Assembly: GCA_900554095.1 (NCBI GenBank)
Contig: USGC01000042.1
Location: 1 to 11,580, forward strand
DNA length: 11,580 bases
Origin: an uncultured bacterium
GTDB taxonomy: Bacteria > Cyanobacteriota > Vampirovibrionia > Gastranaerophilales > Gastranaerophilaceae
Direction: 5' to 3'
The notes beneath the pieces are model-generated. The model was not told the origin of the DNA and did not search any database. It saw nothing but the letters and a program-made list of their open reading frames with translations. Positions 1 through 5,658 of the stretch are shown piece by piece. Position 1 is the stretch's first letter. The number at the start of each line of letters is the position of its first letter. The position numbers and the translations under genes are program-made.

Positions 1-24
1 CCCCAAGGATTGTTGACTATTCAT
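1..24 (-). CDS. 5' end of an unidentified gene, cut by the window edge
   Basis: Only the first eight codons are visible (MNSQQSLG). The start is supported by a strong AAGGAG ribosome binding site at 34-39, nine bases upstream of the ATG. The gene lies 64 bases downstream of the 431-aa gene in the same direction, with no clear terminator between them, so it is probably the second gene of the unit that begins with the His-run leader at 1508-1564. Too little is visible to name a product. Its identity matters because it may be the real target of that leader. Confidence 0.6.
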
Positions 25-88
25 GGTTTCCAGCTCCTTTCGTTTTTGTTTTTATTATAAACTATTTGCTGGAATTTTTCAAGTGTTG

Positions 89-1384
89 TTATTGCTTGTC
101 ATCAACAATACCGGGTTCGAGTTTAGAGCCAGTGTACCATTCTCTGAATGCATATTGTACTTTAGGCAGGCAGTATGCCAAAAGAAAACTGCTTAAACCG
201 ACGTTTGTCAGAATATTCACTGATTTAACGACTTTGGCTTTTTTTGCAAACTTTTCTATATCTGCGGATTGAATTGCTTTTTTAGCAAATTCTTCTATAG
301 AATTTTTAAACTTTTTAAGTTCTTCTATATCGACGTATGCGCGCGGATCCCGAATTCCGTTTGGAAGAAGTTTTACCTTTTCAAATTTTGCTGCGTATTT
401 TGTAAATACAGATGTCGGATTTTTGTCAATAAAATCCAGCAATGCTTTACCACTTGTTCCTTTTGGAATATTCAAACCGATTTTGATTTCATTCAAAAAT
501 TCTTTATCTTCAAGCATCAGAGGGTCTAGTTTCACATTTAAATCAAGGGCTTTGCCGGTTGTCCAATCCAGAAATTTTTCAATATATTTTGGCATAACAA
601 AATTCAGAAACATCATGCCTGACATCTTAAAAGCTATATCAACGGCTTCATTTTTCTTTCTTGATGTTGCAACACGGCCTACAGCATACCCGCCGTCAAT
701 TGTTGCCATTTTTTGATAAGTTGTAAAATTTGCAACAGTAGAAGAAAAATTACCGGTAAAACTTGTTTGTTTTTTATTTTTCAAAGACATTTTATCAAAT
801 ACATCGCTTTTTATGGAGGATGTAAAGGATGTCGGCTGAGTTAACGGAAGTTCTTTTTCTTGAGAATTTTGTTTTGCTTGTGCGGCTTTGGTTTTTGCAG
901 TAAGCGCAAAAATCATTTTCGGAAGGATAAAGCCCATTATAGCAATGGGGATAGCTGTTGCCGCCAAAAATTTTGTTGATAAAAGTTTTTCGTAAATTCC
1001 CTTGTTATCTCTTACCTTTTTCAAGTCGTCTATAATTTCTTTTGAAACTTTGCCCTCAAATTTTTTGATATTATAATCAATACCTTGGCAATCACTATTT
1101 TGGAAAAGTTTCAAGTTTACATTCGGGTTAAAGCCTTTTTTCTCAATAATAAACTTATTCACAAGTTTTTCCACAAGAGGAATTCCGCCGAGCCAAACGA
1201 TTGAGGTTGCGTATTCATCAATTAAGCGTTCGCGGGTTGCCAAGAAAGCCACATCTTTATCATTTTTGTTTTCCTGGTATGTCAAGTAGACTTTTGATGG
1301 GGCTTCAATACCGCAGTCGCGGACAATAAGGGGGTATATGCTGCTGTTGTTTCCAATTGCTGAAATTATATTTGTTATTGACAT
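89..1384 (-). CDS. hypothetical membrane-type protein, 431 aa
   Basis: No named domain is recognised. It looks like a lineage-restricted family of gut Vampirovibrionia (inference). There is no N-terminal signal peptide. Hydrophobic stretches lie at about residues 60-72, 138-163, 252-266 and 390-413. Three of them end in a hydrophobic-Pro-Lys motif: LPK at 154-156, MPK at 264-266 and LPK at 406-408. This suggests a repeated helical hairpin or membrane-associated unit. Residues 164-225 are polar and low in complexity, with an SFTGN stretch at 208-212 that probably forms a linker. The ATG has a GGAG at 1398-1401, 13 bases upstream, which is rather far. The gene is first after the attenuator-like leader at 1411-1621 and is probably co-transcribed with the gene that starts at 24. 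A histidine-related role cannot be seen in the protein itself. Confidence 0.85.
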   Translation of the reverse strand: MSITNIISAIGNNSSIYPLIVRDCGIEAPSKVYLTYQENKNDKDVAFLATRERLIDEYATSIVWLGGIPLVEKLVNKFIIEKKGFNPNVNLKLFQNSDCQGIDYNIKKFEGKVSKEIIDDLKKVRDNKGIYEKLLSTKFLAATAIPIAIMGFILPKMIFALTAKTKAAQAKQNSQEKELPLTQPTSFTSSIKSDVFDKMSLKNKKQTSFTGNFSSTVANFTTYQKMATIDGGYAVGRVATSRKKNEAVDIAFKMSGMMFLNFVMPKYIEKFLDWTTGKALDLNVKLDPLMLEDKEFLNEIKIGLNIPKGTSGKALLDFIDKNPTSVFTKYAAKFEKVKLLPNGIRDPRAYVDIEELKKFKNSIEEFAKKAIQSADIEKFAKKAKVVKSVNILTNVGLSSFLLAYCLPKVQYAFREWYTGSKLEPGIVDDKQ

Positions 1385-1410
1385 TTTTATTATTTATCTC
1401 CAATTCTTTT

Positions 1411-1452
1411 CAAAAAAATAGCCTTTGTGCTCATTATCCTGAGAAAGGCTAT
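1411..1452 (-). terminator. intrinsic terminator in the leader of the 431-aa gene
   Basis: Read on the minus strand, ATAGCCTTT (1452-1444) pairs perfectly with AAAGGCTAT (1426-1418). An inner four-pair stem CTCA/TGAG (1443-1440 with 1433-1430) and a six-base loop close the hairpin, with a three-base bulge. Seven T follow directly (1417-1411). This is a textbook rho-independent terminator. It lies 27 bases before the start codon of the 431-aa gene and downstream of a promoter at 1593-1621, so it probably acts as an attenuator. It may also stop transcripts arriving from the 120-aa gene. Confidence 0.85.
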
Positions 1453-1504
1453 CTTCTTATTTAGAATTGAATTAATTTTAAAACTTCGCACACAATCAAT
1501 TCAC

Positions 1505-1517
1505 AGCCTATCTCAGG
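1505..1517 (-). promoter_or_regulatory. antiterminator segment overlapping the leader peptide stop
   Basis: On the minus strand CCTGAGATAGGCT runs from the last sense codons through the TAG stop of the leader peptide. It is complementary at 12 of 13 positions to AGCCTTTCTCAGG (1450-1438), which is the 5' arm and first loop bases of the terminator. The two pairings exclude each other. A ribosome at the stop codon would cover this segment and allow the terminator. A ribosome stalled on the early His codons would leave it free to pair and allow read-through. Confidence 0.75.
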
Positions 1518-1564
1518 TTGCAATGATGGTGATGATGGAGTTTTAAAATATTTGTATTTAACAT
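1508..1564 (-). CDS. 18-aa leader peptide with five consecutive His codons
   Basis: The frame reads MLNTNILKLHHHHHCNLR and then TAG. The His run uses CAT CAT CAC CAT CAT and is followed at once by a Cys codon. An AAAAGGA sequence (1577-1583) lies 12 bases upstream of the ATG, and a good promoter lies just beyond it. The layout matches known attenuator leader peptides such as E. coli HisL, which is a similarly short peptide with seven His. The stop codon lies inside the antiterminator segment. It is too short for ordinary gene calling. Translation is inferred from the arrangement only. A CAY simple repeat that arose by chance is the alternative, but it would not explain the paired terminator and antiterminator. 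Confidence 0.72.
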   Translation of the reverse strand: MLNTNILKLHHHHHCNLR

Positions 1565-1592
1565 TTTTAAAAATTTTCCTTTTACAGAATTC

Positions 1593-1621
1593 ATAATAAC
1601 AAGAAGTTTTTTAAATTTCAA
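1593..1621 (-). promoter_or_regulatory. sigma-70 type promoter for the leader and 431-aa gene
   Basis: On the minus strand TTGAAA (1621-1616) is followed by exactly 17 bases and TATTAT (1598-1593), with a TGT extended -10 just before it. The expected start of transcription is near 1586, giving a leader of about 200 bases. It begins two bases after the stop codon of the 120-aa gene, so the downstream unit can be transcribed independently. The same hexamers and spacing occur before rel. Confidence 0.7.
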
Positions 1622-1622
1622 G

Positions 1623-1985
1623 TTATTTATCAGAAATTTCGTATAATAATCTTTCTGCTTTTGTAAAAACATCATTGTCCAGGTTTAAAAACAGATTTAA
1701 TTCCTGACCGCGTTCACATTCGCCTAGATGTTTTTCGTAATCCTTAGTTATACTTGGACAACTGAGAAAGAAATTTACTTTATTACCGCCGCCGAACATT
1801 CTGTGTAACTCGGCCTTTGAAGAACACAGTGTCCTCAAATGTTCTGCTTTACTAGAATACGCTCTAAGTGCATCGTTTTTTAATGCCTGCGTCGTTAATA
1901 AAACACCTAATTCTCCACTCAGGCGAACACTTCCGAAAGAGGTTTTTCCATATTTTGTATTATTTACAACTGGGCTGATTTTCAT
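1623..1985 (-). CDS. hypothetical protein, 120 aa, with internal repeat
   Basis: No family is recognised. It is probably cytoplasmic, with no signal peptide or membrane segment. The N-terminus carries a TSFGS stretch (residues 15-19), reminiscent of the SFTGN in the 431-aa protein. Residues 43-53 (YSSKAEHLRTL) and 54-64 (CSSKAELHRMF) form an 11-residue tandem repeat, and FTKAERLLYEI at 107-117 is a looser third copy. Cysteines are at 54, 76 and 90. The ATG has a GGAG at 1991-1994, five bases upstream, and a TATAAT at 2033-2038 about 48 bases upstream. It follows the DUF167 gene by 86 bases and ends where the leader promoter begins. Function is unknown. Confidence 0.75.
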   Translation of the reverse strand: MKISPVVNNTKYGKTSFGSVRLSGELGVLLTTQALKNDALRAYSSKAEHLRTLCSSKAELHRMFGGGNKVNFFLSCPSITKDYEKHLGECERGQELNLFLNLDNDVFTKAERLLYEISDK

Positions 1986-2032
1986 TTTGACTCCAATGCT
2001 ATTCTTAGATATTTTTATTAAAACACTTCAAG

Positions 2033-2038
2033 ATTATA
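2033..2038 (-). promoter_or_regulatory. possible -10 element for the 120-aa gene
   Basis: A perfect TATAAT is read on the minus strand, 47 bases before the ATG at 1985. The -35 position at 17-base spacing (AAAACT) matches poorly. The surrounding gap between DUF167 and the 120-aa gene is very AT-rich, so a chance match is possible. Confidence 0.4.
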
Positions 2039-2071
2039 TTTGTTATATTTTTAGCAGTTTTTAATAAATGT

Positions 2072-2347
2072 TCACAATTCATCTTTTATAAATGAAATTT
2101 TTTCCGAATTTGAGACTTTAAATAATATTGTCTTTTCTCTTGAAGTCTCTCCTTTAATTATTGAAACAGACGTTTTAGGGATTTTGAATTTTTTTGCCAA
2201 AAACTCAACCAAAACTTTATTGGCCTTGCCGTCTACAGGAGGGGCTGTAATTTTAATCTTTGTGCCGTCGGCAGTTTTAATTATTTCATTCTTACTTGCG
2301 CCGGGCGAAATTTTAATTTTTATAATAAGTTCATTATCTTTATCCAC
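2072..2347 (-). CDS. DUF167 (YggU-like) family protein
   Basis: At 91 aa this is the usual length of the DUF167/YggU family, small cytoplasmic alpha/beta proteins of unknown biochemical role found in bacteria and archaea. The family signature is present: ITAPPVDGKANK at residues 33-44, followed by a helix, IIKGETSREK at 63-72 and a C-terminal strand. The start codon is GTG. It is supported by an AAGGA at 2356-2360, eight bases upstream. It diverges from rel across a 75-base gap. In other bacteria the family often neighbours yggT or cell-division genes; here it does not. Confidence 0.92.
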   Translation of the reverse strand: MDKDNELIIKIKISPGASKNEIIKTADGTKIKITAPPVDGKANKVLVEFLAKKFKIPKTSVSIIKGETSREKTILFKVSNSEKISFIKDEL

Positions 2348-2384
2348 AACTGTAATCCTTATGTATGATATTCACTGATTTTAC

Positions 2385-2413
2385 TTGAAAAAAAGGAATA
2401 AAATCTGTATTAT
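2385..2413 (+). promoter_or_regulatory. promoter of rel, giving a possibly leaderless mRNA
   Basis: TTGAAA (2385-2390), 17 bases, then TATTAT (2408-2413). The ATG of rel is at 2423, so transcription would begin at or within about four bases of the start codon. There is no ribosome binding site at a useful distance; the only AAGGA (2392-2396) lies inside the promoter spacer. Confidence 0.6.
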
Positions 2414-2422
2414 AATTATATC

Positions 2423-4621
2423 ATGTCTGAAAAACCGCTTTTTGATGAAATTAAACAAAAACTTATCGAGCAAAACCGCGACGATGAAGATATAAAAAAA
2501 ATTGAAGATGCTTACAATTTTGCAAAACGTCTGCACGAAGGACAATATAGGATTTCAGAAGAACCATATATTATTCACCCGGTTGAAGTTGCCAAAATTC
2601 TTGTTGATTTAAAAGTTGATACAAATACGCTTATTGCGGCTTTTCTGCACGATATTCTTGAAGACACCGCAACAGAGCCAATTGAAATTGAACAAAGATT
2701 TGGCAAGGATGTTTTAAATCTTGTTCAAGGGGTTACAAAGCTCGGGAAATTGCAGTTTAAGTCAAAAGAAGAACGGCAGGCAGAAAATTTCAGACGTCTT
2801 TTTATTGCAATGGCAAGCGATATTAGAATAATTTTTCTGAAACTCGCTGACAGACTTCATAACATGCGTACACTTAACTTTATGGCCGCTAACAAGCAGC
2901 AAAAAATTGCACGTGAAACACTTGATATCTTTGCACCTTTAGGTATCGGGAGGATTAAAGCGGAATTAGAAGATTTATCTTTGCGCTACCTTGAACCAGA
3001 GAAGTATTTTGAAATCGCACAGCTGGTTTCGCAAACTAAGGCTGAACGTGAAATGACTGTTAAACTTCTTATAGATAAAATTTCACAGGATGTTAAAAAA
3101 AGCGGAATTAATGCACAAATTACAGGACGGGCTAAGCATTATTACAGTATTTACAGCAAAATGAAGCGCTTAAACATTGCTTTTCACGATTTATACGACA
3201 TTACGGCGGTCAGGGTAATTGTTGATAACGAAAAAGAATGTTATGAAGTTTTAGGGCTTATTCACTCACAGTTTAAGCCAATTCCCGGGCGTTTCAAGGA
3301 TTACATCGCAATGCCGAAAGGTAATCTATATCAATCACTTCATACCTCAGTCATAGGGCCTCGCTCAAAACCCCTTGAAGTTCAAATCCGAACATGGGAG
3401 ATGCATGAAATTGCAGAATACGGGGTTGCTGCGCACTGGCGGTACAAAGAAAAAGGTTCTCAAAAAGCTAACAATCCCGCTGATATGCAGTTTAGCTGGA
3501 TGAGAAAAATGGTCGAATACGAAAAGGACATGACAAATGCCGAAGATTATGTAAATTCAGTTAAACTCGACCTGTTCTCAGATCAGGTTTTTGCATTCAC
3601 ACCAAACGGCGATGTCCTTGATTTGCCGGTTAATGCGACCCCTGTTGACTTTGCATACAGAATTCACTCTGATGTTGGACACAAGACAATAGGAGCTTTA
3701 ATTAACGGCCGCATAGCACAGTTAGATACAAAGCTCCATAACGGTGATATTGTCGAAATTCTGACGTCCAAAACCCCAGCCCCGCGGCTGGATTGGCTGA
3801 ATTTTGTTGTTACAAAGCAGGCTTCTTCTAAAATAAAACAATGGTTTAAGAAAAACAATCGCGAAGATCACGTCGAAGCCGGCAAATCCAATCTTGAACA
3901 TGAACTTACGAAATCAGTATTTGATGACTATGTAAAACAAGGCGAATTTGACAGAGTTGCTGCTCAGATGAATTACCAATCGGCAGAAGACTTATTTGCA
4001 GCTCTCGGTTATGGCGAAACAACCTTAAATAAAATAATTAACAAGCTTAAAAAACCTGAGAAAAAAGCGCCTGAGACAAATTTTCACGCATCTAACCGCA
4101 AAAAATCGGAAAAAGATATTGTTGGACTGGAAGGGCTTATGTATTCTTTTGCCCGCTGCTGCTCGCCAATTCCAGGCGAACCCATTGTAGGCGTTGTTAC
4201 ACGCTCAAAAGGCGTATCAGTCCACCGCATTGACTGCAAAACGCTCGAAAACGTTCAGCCTGAACGGATGATGGATATTCACTGGTCAGGTGATCACACA
4301 ACTAAAACTTACACTACAACAATAAGAGTCGAAACCGCAGAAAAAATGGGGCTTTTAAAAGATATTATCACAGCCGTTTCCGACAACAACACAAACATAA
4401 CTTATGCCAATGTCAAGTCAAAAAGCAATAAAATAGGCATTATAGAGCTGGGCATAGAATTAAATAATATTGATACTCTTAAAAAAGTTATCAATTCAAT
4501 ACAGTCAATACCGGATGTTTACAGCGTAAAAAGGATTCAAACATCATATTCGCACACGCAGCAGGCCAGAAAGCCGGCTGCGTCGCGTACAAGATATCAA
4601 AAACCTAAAAAGAAACCTTAA
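2423..4621 (+). CDS. rel: bifunctional (p)ppGpp synthetase/hydrolase (Rel/SpoT)
   Basis: This full-length long RSH enzyme (732 aa) makes and degrades the alarmone (p)ppGpp in the stringent response. The N-terminal HD hydrolase (about 30-160) keeps its catalytic set: R43, H52, H76-D77, E80-D81, N147 and T150. The synthetase (about 215-345) has D259, RFKD at 290-293, the nucleotide-binding YQSLHT at 303-308 and E319 in EVQIRT. The RFKD (RXKD) form is typical of bifunctional enzymes rather than of RelA. A TGS domain follows (about 386-450), then a helical domain, the Cys-rich ARCCSPIPG segment (577-585) with a second Cys at 605, and a C-terminal ACT domain (about 630-705). The tail is basic (712-732). 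Its stop overlaps the stop of the convergent 328-aa gene by four bases. Confidence 0.97.
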   Translation: MSEKPLFDEIKQKLIEQNRDDEDIKKIEDAYNFAKRLHEGQYRISEEPYIIHPVEVAKILVDLKVDTNTLIAAFLHDILEDTATEPIEIEQRFGKDVLNLVQGVTKLGKLQFKSKEERQAENFRRLFIAMASDIRIIFLKLADRLHNMRTLNFMAANKQQKIARETLDIFAPLGIGRIKAELEDLSLRYLEPEKYFEIAQLVSQTKAEREMTVKLLIDKISQDVKKSGINAQITGRAKHYYSIYSKMKRLNIAFHDLYDITAVRVIVDNEKECYEVLGLIHSQFKPIPGRFKDYIAMPKGNLYQSLHTSVIGPRSKPLEVQIRTWEMHEIAEYGVAAHWRYKEKGSQKANNPADMQFSWMRKMVEYEKDMTNAEDYVNSVKLDLFSDQVFAFTPNGDVLDLPVNATPVDFAYRIHSDVGHKTIGALINGRIAQLDTKLHNGDIVEILTSKTPAPRLDWLNFVVTKQASSKIKQWFKKNNREDHVEAGKSNLEHELTKSVFDDYVKQGEFDRVAAQMNYQSAEDLFAALGYGETTLNKIINKLKKPEKKAPETNFHASNRKKSEKDIVGLEGLMYSFARCCSPIPGEPIVGVVTRSKGVSVHRIDCKTLENVQPERMMDIHWSGDHTTKTYTTTIRVETAEKMGLLKDIITAVSDNNTNITYANVKSKSNKIGIIELGIELNNIDTLKKVINSIQSIPDVYSVKRIQTSYSHTQQARKPAASRTRYQKPKKKP

Positions 4622-5604
4622 TAATGTTGTAATTCTTCATCAATTGTTTGTTCATCCAGTCCTATACCAAGGCAGTAATCCATGAATTTTTCATACTGAC
4701 GATATTGATTGAATTCTTCAATTTGGGCATCTTTTATAGGCATACCGTCTTCCGGGCTTAAAACTGTTATTCTTGTGATTTCTTCATTTTCGTCCAGCGT
4801 AAATATTGCCATTCTGCCGTCGACTCCGCGTTTGTAATATGCAGATTTTAAGCCGTCAGGTGTATACTCCATTAATTCTGAATATTTTTTGCTGTTTCCG
4901 TCGTATTTGTATTTGCGGTAAACGTTTTTGACACCGTCATATGCTGATACTACCTGGTCTTTTGAATTGTACTGCTCAACTTTATCTAGCTGCTCTTTAT
5001 TGTAAGCTATCTCTTGCTCTTCAGGCTGAAATTCATCAATTAAGTCCTGAAACGCACCGACAAATCCGCTAAATTCAAACTTTTCTCCGGCTTGAACCCG
5101 TCTATGCATTGCAGCAACTTCATTTCTGTTCATTTTTTGCAAATGTTCAGCCATATCTGCCTGCGACATACTCAAAGAATCATTCTTTTGCGGAATTTTA
5201 ATCTCTACCAAAGGTTCATTGCCTGATTTACCTGGATAAATAAGCTCGTTATAGTCTATTTTATTATCAGACATCATTTTAACCATATCAGAATAAGATG
5301 GAATATTAATCCTTGATAAGTCTCTGCCGGTTGCTTTTTCAAGTGATTTTTTAATGTCTTTTGCGGCTTTTTCATATTGTTTTTCGGTTACGGCATAAAA
5401 CTCGCTTTTATCTATTATACCGTCTGGCTTTTGGTATGAATAGGAGGACTCTTGTACTGTCTGTCCTTTTTTATCGAAAATAGAAAGCACAGCAAGTCCG
5501 GCTAATTCTTCACTTTTTAAATCACTAAATGCTTTTCCTTCTGTAATATTTGCTTTCAAAAAGTAATCTCTAAGCAAATTGATATTAAATTTTACTTCAC
5601 TCAT
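4618..5604 (-). CDS. hypothetical protein, 328 aa
   Basis: No known family is recognised. The protein is acidic and soluble-looking, with no signal peptide or membrane segment. Residues 60-70 (PDGIIDKSEFY) resemble the second half of an EF-hand loop and its exit helix, but the first half is irregular, so calcium binding is only a possibility. Residues 223-288 are rich in Tyr, Lys and Gly and look like beta hairpins, with DG-containing turns. The start is supported by AAGGAG at 5611-5616, six bases upstream. It follows the 554-aa gene by 54 bases on the same strand with no visible promoter between, so the two are probably co-transcribed. A GC-rich hairpin at 5633-5655 separates them. The stop overlaps the rel stop. 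Confidence 0.8.
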   Translation of the reverse strand: MSEVKFNINLLRDYFLKANITEGKAFSDLKSEELAGLAVLSIFDKKGQTVQESSYSYQKPDGIIDKSEFYAVTEKQYEKAAKDIKKSLEKATGRDLSRINIPSYSDMVKMMSDNKIDYNELIYPGKSGNEPLVEIKIPQKNDSLSMSQADMAEHLQKMNRNEVAAMHRRVQAGEKFEFSGFVGAFQDLIDEFQPEEQEIAYNKEQLDKVEQYNSKDQVVSAYDGVKNVYRKYKYDGNSKKYSELMEYTPDGLKSAYYKRGVDGRMAIFTLDENEEITRITVLSPEDGMPIKDAQIEEFNQYRQYEKFMDYCLGIGLDEQTIDEELQHY

Positions 5605-5632
5605 TGATTTCTCCTTTACACTTCACTTAATG

Positions 5633-5655
5633 AGGCGCCCGCTGAGCGGGCGCTT
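5633..5655 (-). other. GC-rich hairpin between two co-directional genes
   Basis: GCGCCCGC and GCGGGCGC form a perfect eight-pair stem around a three-base loop, with two further weak pairs at the base. It starts a few bases after the 554-aa stop. On the minus strand it is followed by CTCATTAAG rather than a T run, so it is a poor intrinsic terminator. A stabilising or processing hairpin that sets relative expression of the two genes is equally likely. It stands out in this AT-rich DNA. Confidence 0.6.
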
Positions 5656-5658
5656 ACT

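Noticed and set aside
66..716. Plus-strand open frames opposite the 431-aa gene
   Set aside because: They are short, overlap each other and lack ribosome sites or family resemblance. They are shadows of the minus-strand gene.
2011..2072. TTATTAAAA and TTTTTAATAA inverted repeat downstream of the DUF167 gene as a terminator
   Set aside because: The arms are pure A and T, the loop would be over 30 bases and no U run follows. It is expected by chance in this composition.
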